A DNA stretch of 64,000 bases from an uncultured Microbacterium sp. (GTDB taxonomy: Bacteria; Actinomycetota; Actinomycetes; Actinomycetales; Microbacteriaceae), in NCBI RefSeq assembly GCF_947488465.1, contig NZ_CANKZA010000001.1, positions 868,001 through 932,000 of the forward strand. Direction: 5' to 3'. The first letter of the stretch is position 1, and each line of letters begins with the position of its first letter. Shown here in pieces: positions 55,571 through 63,430 of the stretch. The notes below the pieces were generated by a model. That model was not told where the DNA came from, ran no database searches, and worked only from the letters and a program-made list of their open reading frames with translations. Position numbers and translations under genes: made by a program.

Positions 55571-56611
55571 CGGTGGCCAAGTCAAAAGAAGGGGAAGATC
55601 TTGCGACGATTCCACACCCTCGTGCCGCGGTCCTTCGCCGTACCGACAGCCGTGCTCGGCACGATCGCACTGTCGCTGACCGCGACGCCCGCGGGAGCGG
55701 TCGAGGCTGAACGCGCGCACAATCGCCCGCTGGCTCCTCTCCCTGCGACGAAGGTCCCGCCGCAGAGCGTGCCGGCATCCACCCCTCCCTCCTCGCACAC
55801 CGTCGAGCCCGGAGACACCGTCAGCGCGATCGCCGCGCAGCACGGTCTGAAGACCGCGGACGTCCTTGCCTGGAACGGTCTCGGCTGGAGTTCGATCATC
55901 CGCCCCGGGCAGGTACTGGCGCTCACTGGCGCGAGCACGGATCCCGCGGTGGCACCGCCCGCTCCCGCTCCCGCTCCCGCCGCCGCGACGATCGCCACAC
56001 ATACGGTGACCGGCGGCGAGACCCTGTGGGGCATCGCGCAGGCCGGCGGCATCGGGCTGACCGCGCTTCTGGCTGCCAACGGCCTGACGCGTGACTCGAT
56101 CATCTATCCCGGGCAAGAGCTGTCGATTCCGAGCGCCGCCGCGCCGGCATCCCCCACCATGACTCCGGCGGCCGTCGTCGCCGTCGAGACAGCCCCGGTC
56201 ACCGCCCTCGACGCCGAGCAGATCGCGAACGCACAGATCATCATCGACGTCGGCCGCGGCCTCGGCGTTCCCGACCGCGGCATAGCGATCGCACTCGCCA
56301 CAGCGATGGTCGAATCCTGGATCCGCAACCTCGACTGGGGCGACCGCGATTCACTCGGGCTGTTCCAACAGCGTCCGAGCCAGGGGTGGGGCACCGAGGG
56401 CGAGGTTCGCGATGCACGACGCGCTGCCGCCGCCTTCTTCGGCGGCACACACGACCCGAACGGCTCGCGCACGCAGGGACTCCTCGATGTCCCCGGGTGG
56501 CAGGAGATGGAGTTCGGTGCAGCCGCGCAAGCCGTCCAGCGATCGGCGTATCCCGAGCGGTACGCGCCCTGGGAAGAACAGGCGAGAACGTGGGTCGCCG
56601 CCTACGGATAA
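55565..56611 (+). CDS. Secreted LysM peptidoglycan hydrolase
   Basis: A 348-residue exported protein. It has a signal peptide (hydrophobic core about residues 24-45, cleavage near AGAVEA), LysM domains at about 78-120 and 146-188 for glycan binding, Pro/Ala linkers, and a C-terminal domain (about 215-348). That domain contains TAMVESWIRNLDWGDRDSLG and LFQQRPSQGWGT, found in actinobacterial wall lytic enzymes; Glu250 is the likely catalytic acid. GTG at 55565 has AGGAG 9 nt upstream. TTG at 55601, with AAGGGGA upstream, would give a shorter signal peptide and is equally possible. The gene precedes pknL and fits a wall-remodelling role. Confidence 0.87.
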   Translation: MTRWPSQKKGKILRRFHTLVPRSFAVPTAVLGTIALSLTATPAGAVEAERAHNRPLAPLPATKVPPQSVPASTPPSSHTVEPGDTVSAIAAQHGLKTADVLAWNGLGWSSIIRPGQVLALTGASTDPAVAPPAPAPAPAAATIATHTVTGGETLWGIAQAGGIGLTALLAANGLTRDSIIYPGQELSIPSAAAPASPTMTPAAVVAVETAPVTALDAEQIANAQIIIDVGRGLGVPDRGIAIALATAMVESWIRNLDWGDRDSLGLFQQRPSQGWGTEGEVRDARRAAAAFFGGTHDPNGSRTQGLLDVPGWQEMEFGAAAQAVQRSAYPERYAPWEEQARTWVAAYG

Positions 56612-56670
56612 GGATGATCCAGGGTGAGCCGCTCCCGGCCTCACCTGGTCTGATCCGTAGAATCTCGTAA

Positions 56671-58602
56671 GTGAGCACGAGCCAGCAGACGGACCCGCTG
56701 ATCGGCCGTCTGGTCGACGGCCGATACCGCGTCCGCGCTCGCATCGCCCGCGGCGGCATGGCGACGGTGTACGTCGCCACAGATCTTCGCCTCGAGCGCC
56801 GGGTGGCCCTCAAGGTCATGCACGGACACCTCTCCGACGACACGGTGTTCCAGGGGCGGTTCATCCAGGAGGCGCGGGCCGCGGCACGACTCGCCGATCC
56901 ACACGTGGTGAACGTCTTCGACCAGGGCCAGGATGGCGAGCTCGCCTACCTCGTCATGGAGTACCTCCCCGGAATCACGATGCGCGAACTGCTGCGCGAG
57001 CAGCGCCGACTCACGATCCCGCAGACGATCACGATCATGGATGCCGTGCTCTCCGGCCTCGCAGCCGCCCACCGAGCCGGGATCGTGCACCGCGATGTGA
57101 AGCCCGAGAATGTGCTGCTCGCCGAGGACGGTCGGATCAAGATCGGCGACTTCGGGCTGGCGCGCGCGACGAGCGCGAACACAGCCACCGGACAGATGCT
57201 GCTGGGGACGATCGCCTACCTCGCTCCCGAACTCGTCACCCGCGGCACGGCCGACGCCCGTAGCGACATCTACGCGCTCGGCATCATGCTCTACGAAATG
57301 CTCGTCGGCGAGCAACCGTACAAGGGCGAGCAGCCGATGCAGATCGCCTACCAGCACGCGACCGATTCGGTTCCCCGACCGAGCGCGAAGAACCCGGGGG
57401 TGCCCGAGCAGTTCGATGAGCTCGTCATGTGGGCGACCGAGCGTGAACCCGACGACCGGCCGACCGACGCGCGGGTCATGCTCGAGCGCCTGCGCGAGAT
57501 CGAGAAGGATCTGGGCGTTTTTCCGCACGTCGTGCGCACGGTGACGCCGGGCGCGACGCGCGAAGAAGAGGCCTACGACTCGGGCGAGATGACGAAGGTC
57601 ATGCCCGGCACGTTCACGGCCCCGACCGTCACGGACGATTCCGACAACGCCACACGGCTGCGCGCCCGCACGCGTCGTAACTCCGTCACGGGCGGATGGC
57701 TGATCGCGCTCGTGCTGCTCCTCGCCGGGCTCGCCGCCGGTGCCGGCTGGTGGTTCGGCTCCGGGCCGGGGTCGCTCGTCGCCGTCGCCGATGTCTCCGG
57801 CAGATCGATCGAAGAAGCATCCGCCCTCTTGGCAGAGCAGTCTCTCGTCGCGGTGCCCGGCCAGGATTACAGCCGCGACGTGCCCACCGGGCAGGCCATC
57901 GGCACGGATCCCCCTGCCGGATCCCGCGTCGACAAGGACAGCGAGGTCACGGTGATCATCTCGCTGGGGCCGGCATCCCACGATCTCGCGGCACTGTCGG
58001 GAGTGAGCGTGGATGCTGCCACCGCGACGCTGGCCGAGTTCTTCATCACGCCGTCGGGTGATCCGACACCGTACTTCACCGACGCCCCAGAGGGCACCGT
58101 CATCGGCGCATGGATCACGCCGCCGGGGGGTGGCGACGCGGTGGACTGCACGAGCGGCTGCACGGCGCTCGAGGGGTCGACCGTTGTCTACGACGTATCC
58201 CTCGGGCCGATCCCCGACGTCGTCGGCGAGAACGTGGATGCTGCCCGCTCGACCCTGTCGGACGTCCAGCTCGAGACCTCGGTCGCAGAGGAGTTCAGCG
58301 ACGACGTCGACAAGGGTGTGGTGATCGGCATCGGCGAACACGACGGCAACTTCCGTCCCGGCGACACGGTGACCCTGATCGTGTCGAAGGGTCCGCAGCT
58401 GTTCGAGGTGCCGAGCGTCGTCGGAATGACGCTGTCGGATGCCGCGCAAGCGCTCCGCGACGCAGGCTTCTCTCCCAACTACGCCGCGTTCTGGAACGCG
58501 GTCCCCAACGGCCTGACGAAGGTCGCGGACACCTCCCCCGCTGGCGAGAGCCTGCACCCGCGCGGGACTCGGATCGACCTCACCATCAGCCTGCTCGGCT
58601 GA
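56671..58602 (+). CDS. pknL: PASTA-domain serine/threonine kinase, PknL-like
   Basis: A 643-residue receptor kinase: an N-terminal Hanks kinase domain (glycine loop ARGGMATVY, Lys48, HRDVKPEN with Asp142, IGDFGLA with Asp160, and an activation loop with several Thr before GTIAYLAPE), a juxtamembrane linker, one TM helix (about 341-362) and four extracellular PASTA repeats (about 370-643). PASTA domains sense muropeptides or lipid II. The symbol pknL follows synteny with the Rv2175c homologue and aroG. TAGAAT at 56658-56663, 7 nt before the GTG, suggests a leaderless message. The third PASTA region holds a CTSGC cysteine pair. Confidence 0.92.
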   Translation: MSTSQQTDPLIGRLVDGRYRVRARIARGGMATVYVATDLRLERRVALKVMHGHLSDDTVFQGRFIQEARAAARLADPHVVNVFDQGQDGELAYLVMEYLPGITMRELLREQRRLTIPQTITIMDAVLSGLAAAHRAGIVHRDVKPENVLLAEDGRIKIGDFGLARATSANTATGQMLLGTIAYLAPELVTRGTADARSDIYALGIMLYEMLVGEQPYKGEQPMQIAYQHATDSVPRPSAKNPGVPEQFDELVMWATEREPDDRPTDARVMLERLREIEKDLGVFPHVVRTVTPGATREEEAYDSGEMTKVMPGTFTAPTVTDDSDNATRLRARTRRNSVTGGWLIALVLLLAGLAAGAGWWFGSGPGSLVAVADVSGRSIEEASALLAEQSLVAVPGQDYSRDVPTGQAIGTDPPAGSRVDKDSEVTVIISLGPASHDLAALSGVSVDAATATLAEFFITPSGDPTPYFTDAPEGTVIGAWITPPGGGDAVDCTSGCTALEGSTVVYDVSLGPIPDVVGENVDAARSTLSDVQLETSVAEEFSDDVDKGVVIGIGEHDGNFRPGDTVTLIVSKGPQLFEVPSVVGMTLSDAAQALRDAGFSPNYAAFWNAVPNGLTKVADTSPAGESLHPRGTRIDLTISLLG

Positions 58603-58700
58603 CCCCGCGTCGCCCCTTCCCCCCGACTGACCCTCCCCGCGTCGCGCTCCCTTCCTCCCTCGCTCACCCGCTCCTTGCCCCCGGCCCCCGGCCGGCCCAA

Positions 58701-58760
58701 CCGCGAAACCGCCCGTATGTACTCATTCGGCGGGATTTTCGTGACACACGCGCAGTCTCC
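58701..58760 (+). repeat. Palindromic repeat family A, copy 1
   Basis: A 60-nt element: a left arm of 20 nt starting CCGCGAAACCGC, about 19 nt of variable centre and a right arm CGTGACACACGCGCAGTCTC that is an imperfect inverse of the left. It lies 98 bp after the pknL stop and defines the left edge of the bracketed DUF559 segment. Confidence 0.88.
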
Positions 58761-58796
58761 CGAGCTGGGAGCACCCGTGGACGTCCCCCTCACCTC

Positions 58797-58856
58797 CCGC
58801 GAAACCGCCCGTATGTTCGCGTGCGATGACCTTCGCGTGACACACGCGCGGTCTCG
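58797..58856 (+). repeat. Palindromic repeat family A, copy 2
   Basis: Same orientation as copy 1 and 96 bp after it. The first 20 nt are identical and the right arm is nearly so; the centre differs. It ends 16 bp before the DUF559 stop, so the doublet separates convergent genes. Confidence 0.88.
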
Positions 58857-58872
58857 CTCGTCGGCGAGCGAT

Positions 58873-59835
58873 TCACCCCGTGGAGAAGCGGCCCACGAGG
58901 GCACGGCGGATGCGGTGAGCCAGCGCCGCGCAATCGTCCGTGAACGCATCGATCGTGACCGCGATGACGCGGTAGCCGGCATCCTCGAAGAGTTGCTGAC
59001 GGTGGAGATCCTCGCGCCACTGCCGAGCATCGGTGCGGTGGTGGTCTCCCTGATACTCGATCAGCAACCGCGCCTCGGGATACCCCAGATCTGCGTGGCG
59101 AATGCCGTCCGCCGTCTGCACCGGCGGCTGAATCACCGGTTCCGGCAGCCCATGATCGACGAGGGCGAGGCGCAGAAGGCTCTCTCTCGGCGACTGCGGT
59201 CCTGTGCGCACACGTTCGAGTGCCCACGCGAGCGCTCGCGCGCCCCGCCGGCCATGACGAGCATCCACCGCCTCGACGAGTTCATCGCGCGTGCACAGCG
59301 GCACCCGGATGCCGGATACACGCGGCCCCGTCAGCACATAGTCGCCGGCCGCCACGAGCCAGCGCAGCGAGAGCGCTCGCTTGCGTCCGGTCTCCAGATC
59401 CGTGCCCGTCGCGCCCGGGATGGACAACTGTGCCCACGTCGCCGCCGGCGATACGAGCGGGATCATTCCCTGTGACATTTCTCCGGGGTGTGCCGCGCTT
59501 TCCCAACCGACGATTCTCGGCCGGCGCAGCGGCTCGGCTCCACGAACGGCGAGAACGTGCAACGGTTCGGATGCCGCCCACGCGAAGGGCACGGGGATTC
59601 CCCAGAGGCGCGCCGCGGTGAGGTGGCTGAAGCATCGATCCTCGCCGAGCAGCGAGAGAGTGTTGATGCAGTCCTCGCGCAGGTCCGCGACGGCACCCGC
59701 CGGCGCATATAGTCCACGATGCACGTGCGCCACGTCGGGCTGACGCAGACGGCGACGGCTGATCCCGGCATCCGTGGCTTCACGGAACGCGAACGCCCCC
59801 AGATTCAGCGGATGCGGCAACGGTGAATTGTGCAT
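58873..59835 (-). CDS. DUF559 nuclease-like protein with AbiEi-type N-domain
   Basis: A 320-residue two-domain protein. The N-terminal about 200 residues contain a winged-helix-like start (AFREATDAGISRRRLRQPDV) and HVHRGLYAPAG, followed by FSHLTAARLWGIP; this is the arrangement of AbiEi-type antitoxin-like proteins. The C-terminal domain is DUF559, related to very-short-patch-repair endonucleases, with candidate PD-(D/E)XK residues Glu218, Asp249 (HADLGYPEARLLI) and Glu260 (EYQGDHH) and a conserved QQLFEDAGYRVIAV end. DNA cleavage or nicking is likely; the target is unknown. It is bracketed by inverted doublets of family A palindromes. It contains several GGATGCC heptamers, so it has host-like composition. 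Confidence 0.83.
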   Translation of the reverse strand: MHNSPLPHPLNLGAFAFREATDAGISRRRLRQPDVAHVHRGLYAPAGAVADLREDCINTLSLLGEDRCFSHLTAARLWGIPVPFAWAASEPLHVLAVRGAEPLRRPRIVGWESAAHPGEMSQGMIPLVSPAATWAQLSIPGATGTDLETGRKRALSLRWLVAAGDYVLTGPRVSGIRVPLCTRDELVEAVDARHGRRGARALAWALERVRTGPQSPRESLLRLALVDHGLPEPVIQPPVQTADGIRHADLGYPEARLLIEYQGDHHRTDARQWREDLHRQQLFEDAGYRVIAVTIDAFTDDCAALAHRIRRALVGRFSTG

Positions 59836-59890
59836 CTCCCGATCGTGCCGCGCGATCGAGACGCGCGTTCACGTAGTCCACACCCCGATG

Positions 59891-59950
59891 CGAGACCGCG
59901 CTTGTGTCACGCAAACAACCCCATCCGCGTACATAGCGGCAGTCTCGCGG
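59891..59950 (-). repeat. Palindromic repeat family A, copy 3
   Basis: A 60-nt copy on the opposite strand from copies 1-2; on the minus strand it starts CCGCGAGACTGCCGCTATGT and ends GTGACACAAGCGCGGTCTCG. It lies 55 bp before the DUF559 start. Confidence 0.86.
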
Positions 59951-59986
59951 CCCAGACGCGCACCTCTCGCGCGGCCGCAACCGTCG

Positions 59987-60046
59987 TGAGATCGCGCTTG
60001 TGTCGCGCGATCAGGCCCAAAAGCGAACACAGGAGCGGTTTCGCGG
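59987..60046 (-). repeat. Palindromic repeat family A, copy 4
   Basis: A 60-nt copy in the same orientation as copy 3 and again exactly 96 bp away, with an unrelated 36-nt spacer. Its outer edge is CCGCGAAACCGC on the minus strand, a perfect 12-bp inverse of the outer edge of copy 1. Confidence 0.86.
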
Positions 60047-60067
60047 AGAGTGCGCCGGGCGCTACGC

Positions 60068-60205
60068 ACGGACGGACGGACGGGCGCGACGCGACGCAAA
60101 CGCACGCACGCACGCAACGCACGCACGCAACGCACGCACGCACGCACGCAACGCAACGCACGCACGCACGCAACGCACGCAACGCAACGCACGCACGCAA
60201 CGCAC
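60068..60205. repeat. Tetranucleotide (ACGG then ACGC/ACGCA) tract
   Basis: Four ACGG units (60068-60083) are followed from about 60096 by about 110 bp built only of ACGC and five-base ACGCA units in irregular order. The tract ends 17 bp before the aroG stop. Such simple repeats are rare in bacteria and prone to slippage. No coding frame on either strand is plausible. Confidence 0.95.
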
Positions 60206-60221
60206 GTGCGCGCGGCCGGAG

Positions 60222-61559
60222 TCAGCGCTTCTCGAGCTCCTCGGCCACGAGGAAGGCCAGCTCGAGCGACTGCTTGTGGTTCAGGCGCGGGTCGCACAAG
60301 CTCTCGTAGCGCGTCGCGAGGGTCGCCTCGTCGATCTGCTCCGAACCGCCCAGGCACTCCGTCACGTCATCGCCCGTGAGCTCGACATGGATGCCGCCCG
60401 CGAACGTCCCGACAGCGCGGTGCGCCTCGAAGAACCCGCGGACCTCGTCGACCACGTCGTCGAAGCGGCGAGTCTTGTACCCGGTCGGCGTCGTGATCCC
60501 GTTGCCGTGCATGGGATCGGTGACCCACAGCGGAGTCGCGCCGGAGTCGCGCACGGCCTCGAGCAGCGGCGGCAGCGCGTCGCGGATCTTGCCCGCACCC
60601 ATGCGGGTGATGAACGTGAGGCGGCCAGGCTCGCGCTCAGGATCGAGCTTGTCGATGAGCTCCAGTGCCGTTTCAGGCGTCGTCGAGGGACCGAGCTTGA
60701 CCCCGATGGGGTTGCGGATCTTCGAGAAGTAGTCGATGTGGGCACCGTCGAGATCGCGCGTGCGCTCACCGATCCACAGGAAGTGCCCGGACGTGTTGTA
60801 CGGCGTCCCGGTGCGTGAATCGATGCGCGTCATCGGTCGTTCGTAGTCCATCAGCAGGCCCTCGTGGCCCGTGTAGAACTCGACGCCGCGGAGCTCGTCG
60901 AAGTTCGCCCCGGCAGCCTCCATGAACTTGATGGCCCGGTCGATTTCGGCCGCGAGTCGCTCGTACGCCTGATTGGCCGGATTCTGCGCAAAGCCCTTGT
61001 TCCAGGAGTGCACCTCGCGGAGGTCCGCGAATCCACCCTGCGTGAACGCGCGGATCAGATTGATCGTCGACGCCGCCGTGTGGTACCCCTTCAGCAGGCG
61101 CTGGGGGTCGGGCTGGCGCGACGCCTCGGTGAAGTCGTACCCGTTGACGATGTCGCCGCGGTACGCGGGAAGAGTCACGTCTCCACGCGTCTCGGTGTCG
61201 CTCGACCGCGGCTTGGCGAACTGTCCGGCCATGCGGCCCATCTTCACGACCGGCATCGAGGCGCCGTAGGTGAGGACCACCGCCATCTGCAGCACCGTCT
61301 TGACCCGGTTGCGGATCTGCTCGGCGGTCGCACCGGCGAATGTCTCCGCGCAGTCGCCGCCCTGCAGCAGGAACGCCTGGCCGGACGCGGCGCGCGCGAG
61401 GCGCTCCCGGAGGTTGTCGACCTCGCCGGCGAAGACCAGCGGAGGCAGCGTCGCGATCTCGTTCGACACGGCGGTCACGGCGTCGAGGTCGGTCCAGTTC
61501 GGCTGCTGCTTGATAGGAAGCGAGCGCCAGTGATCGAGGTCGTCGTGCAGGGTGGGCAT
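60222..61559 (-). CDS. aroG: 3-deoxy-7-phosphoheptulonate synthase, class II
   Basis: The first enzyme of the shikimate pathway, joining PEP and erythrose 4-phosphate. The 445-residue protein is a class II (plant/mycobacterial) type with LLQGGDCAETF, GRMAGQFAKPRS, TLPAYRGDIVNG, SHFLW-like TSGHFLWIGERTR, GVKLGPSTTPETALELIDKL, RMGAGKIRDALPPL and DPMHGN. The C-terminal GIHVELTGDDVTECLGG supplies metal ligands. TAGACT at 61566-61571, 6 nt before the ATG, gives a leaderless message. Its 3' end abuts the simple-repeat tract. Confidence 0.97.
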   Translation of the reverse strand: MPTLHDDLDHWRSLPIKQQPNWTDLDAVTAVSNEIATLPPLVFAGEVDNLRERLARAASGQAFLLQGGDCAETFAGATAEQIRNRVKTVLQMAVVLTYGASMPVVKMGRMAGQFAKPRSSDTETRGDVTLPAYRGDIVNGYDFTEASRQPDPQRLLKGYHTAASTINLIRAFTQGGFADLREVHSWNKGFAQNPANQAYERLAAEIDRAIKFMEAAGANFDELRGVEFYTGHEGLLMDYERPMTRIDSRTGTPYNTSGHFLWIGERTRDLDGAHIDYFSKIRNPIGVKLGPSTTPETALELIDKLDPEREPGRLTFITRMGAGKIRDALPPLLEAVRDSGATPLWVTDPMHGNGITTPTGYKTRRFDDVVDEVRGFFEAHRAVGTFAGGIHVELTGDDVTECLGGSEQIDEATLATRYESLCDPRLNHKQSLELAFLVAEELEKR

Positions 61560-61575
61560 CCGGCCAGTCTAGTGG

Positions 61576-61598
61576 CGGCATCCTGCTGGTGGATGCCG
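61576..61598 (-). terminator. Possible terminator after plsC-like gene
   Basis: CGGCATCC and GGATGCCG (8-bp arms, 7-nt loop) lie 18 bp after the plsC-like stop and just upstream of the aroG -10 box. The arms are two facing copies of the over-represented GGATGCC heptamer, so the pairing could be incidental. No T tract is present. Confidence 0.35.
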
Positions 61599-61616
61599 GA
61601 TGACACCTCCGGCGGC

Positions 61617-62300
61617 CTACTCGGGCGGGCGGCGGTCCTTCACGGTCGAGGCGTAGACATCGTCGTACTTCTGCTCGCCGAGGCGTTGCAAGGCGACCAT
61701 GATTTCATCGGTGACCGATCGCAGGATATAGCGATCGCTTTCCATGCCGTGGAAGCGGGAGAAATCCAGGGGCTCGCCGATCACCATGCCCACCCGGCCG
61801 ATGCGGGGAATCGACCGGCCGATCGGCATGACCGTGCCCGTGTCGACCATCACGACCGGCACGACGGGAACGCGAGCCTCGAGTGCCATGCGCGCGAGGC
61901 CCGTGCGGCCGCGATACAGCTGTCCGTCTGGGCTACGGGTGCCCTCCGGGTAGATACCGAGGAGATCGCCCCGCCCGAGCACCTGAAGTCCGGTGTTGAG
62001 CGAATCCTCCGAGGCTTTTCCGCCCGTCCGATCGATCGCGATCTGGCCGCTCGCCTTCATGAAGACGCGCGTGGCCCATCCCTTGATGCCCGTGCCGGTG
62101 AAGTAATCACTCTTCGCGAGGAAGGACATGCGGCGGTCGATCATCAGCGGGAGGAAGATCGAATCGCTCACCGAGAGGTGGTTGCTCGCGAGAATCGCCG
62201 CGCCGGATGCCGGCACGTTGGTGCGTCCCACGATCCAGGGCCGGAAGATCGCCTTGACGATCGGTCCGATCACGACGTACTTCATCACCCAGTAGAACAC
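61617..62300 (-). CDS. 1-acyl-sn-glycerol-3-phosphate acyltransferase family
   Basis: A 227-residue PlsC-family acyltransferase. The catalytic motif is NHLSVSD (Asn40, His41, Asp46) and the glycerophosphate-binding motif is YPEGTRSPDG. Further blocks are FMKASGQIAIDR and VPVVPVVMVDTG. The N-terminus is hydrophobic and probably membrane-associated. It should acylate lysophosphatidate or a related acceptor. The GTG start comes 2 nt after the ROK-kinase stop, so the two are coupled; the order aroG, plsC-like, sugar kinase, acyl-CoA synthetase resembles that of mycobacteria. Confidence 0.92.
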   Translation of the reverse strand: MFYWVMKYVVIGPIVKAIFRPWIVGRTNVPASGAAILASNHLSVSDSIFLPLMIDRRMSFLAKSDYFTGTGIKGWATRVFMKASGQIAIDRTGGKASEDSLNTGLQVLGRGDLLGIYPEGTRSPDGQLYRGRTGLARMALEARVPVVPVVMVDTGTVMPIGRSIPRIGRVGMVIGEPLDFSRFHGMESDRYILRSVTDEIMVALQRLGEQKYDDVYASTVKDRRPPE

Positions 62301-62302
62301 CG

Positions 62303-63238
62303 TCAGGTCCGGATTCTCGCGAGGTCGGCCACGCCGACCAGGCCCGCGTCGTTGCCGAGCGTCGCGGTGATGAATCGCGCCGTCGGGCGCTCCCCGAAGC
62401 CGGGCAGCGAGGTCTCGTAGGCGATGCGGGTGGGCTCGAGCAGATCTTCGCCCAATTCCGCTACTCCCCCGCCGATGACGAACAGTTCAGGATCGAGAAC
62501 CGCCTGGAAAGCGCCGCAGGCCTCGCCGAGCGCCGTCGCCACCCGCCGCACGGCTTCGAGCGCACCGGCATCCTCTTCCGCGAGCAACAGTTGGAGATCC
62601 GCACCGGGGACGATCCCGGCGGCGTTTCGGTGAGTGGCAAGGCGCGATCCACGCCCGCCGGCGTCGGCGATGTCGGCGATCTCGCGTTGCAGAGCGCGTC
62701 CGGATGCGTATTGCTCGAGGCACCCGTTCTGCCCGCACCCGCAGGGGCGACCGCCCCGGACGAACCGGAGGTGCCCGAGCTCGGCGGCGCTGCCGTTGGC
62801 GCCGATGAGGAGCGATCCATCACCGACCGCCGCACCGCCGACACCGGTCCCGAGGGTGATCATGACCATGTCCGTGGACCCCCGTCCGGCGCCGAACCGG
62901 TACTCGCCCCAGCCCGCAGCATTGGCGTCATTCTCGAGCGTGACGGGGCGCCCGATCTGCGCTTCGAACTGCGCTCGCAGGGGGGCGTTCTGCCAATCGA
63001 TGTTCGGCGCGTGCAACATCACCGAGCGCGTGCGATCGATGAAGCCGGCGGCGGCCACGCCGACGGCGTGCACCTCGTGCCGCGAAGCGAGCTCGGCGAC
63101 CATCGCGGCCACGGCATCCGCGAGCGCCCCCGTGTCGACGGGCGTCGGAACGCGAAGCTGCTCGACGATCGTGCCGTCGAGGGCGACGACGCCCCCGGCG
63201 ATCTTGGTGCCACCGATGTCGATGCCGACGTTGAGCAC
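62303..63238 (-). CDS. ROK-family glucokinase
   Basis: A 311-residue ROK sugar kinase. The phosphate motif VGIDIGGTKIAGG opens the protein, then TLENDANAAGWGEYRFGAGR (catalytic Asp and ATP site), ITLGTGVGGAAVGDG and ELGHLRF. The zinc site GRPCGCGQNGCLEQYASG defines ROK proteins. Glucose is the likeliest substrate. GTG at 63238 has AGGAGG upstream and puts the P-loop at the usual place. It precedes the plsC-like gene in a two-gene operon. A TAGACT box lies about 40 nt upstream on its strand. Confidence 0.92.
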   Translation of the reverse strand: MLNVGIDIGGTKIAGGVVALDGTIVEQLRVPTPVDTGALADAVAAMVAELASRHEVHAVGVAAAGFIDRTRSVMLHAPNIDWQNAPLRAQFEAQIGRPVTLENDANAAGWGEYRFGAGRGSTDMVMITLGTGVGGAAVGDGSLLIGANGSAAELGHLRFVRGGRPCGCGQNGCLEQYASGRALQREIADIADAGGRGSRLATHRNAAGIVPGADLQLLLAEEDAGALEAVRRVATALGEACGAFQAVLDPELFVIGGGVAELGEDLLEPTRIAYETSLPGFGERPTARFITATLGNDAGLVGVADLARIRT

Positions 63239-63430
63239 AGTCCTCCTCTCCGCCGACACCGGCGGTGCGGCATCGGAGAGTCTAGTGTGGACTGCACAGT
63301 CCTCCGGGGTACGCGAACCGGTGTTACCCGAATGGGGCGCGGCACCCGCGGGACTGAGTTTCATCAGCAGTTAGACTCGATCCCGTCGTCATCACCCGAC
63401 GCCACCCGGTACACAAAGGAGTTGCCGCCC

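Noticed and set aside
58701..60046. Family A repeats as a CRISPR array
   Set aside because: Only two repeats per side, repeats are 60 nt with variable centres, the sides are inverted, and no cas gene is near.
60096..60205. Simple-repeat tract as part of a coding gene (Thr/His/Ala/Arg repeats in one frame)
   Set aside because: All frames are equally open because the tract lacks stops; there is no start with ribosome site and the continuing frame is antisense to aroG.
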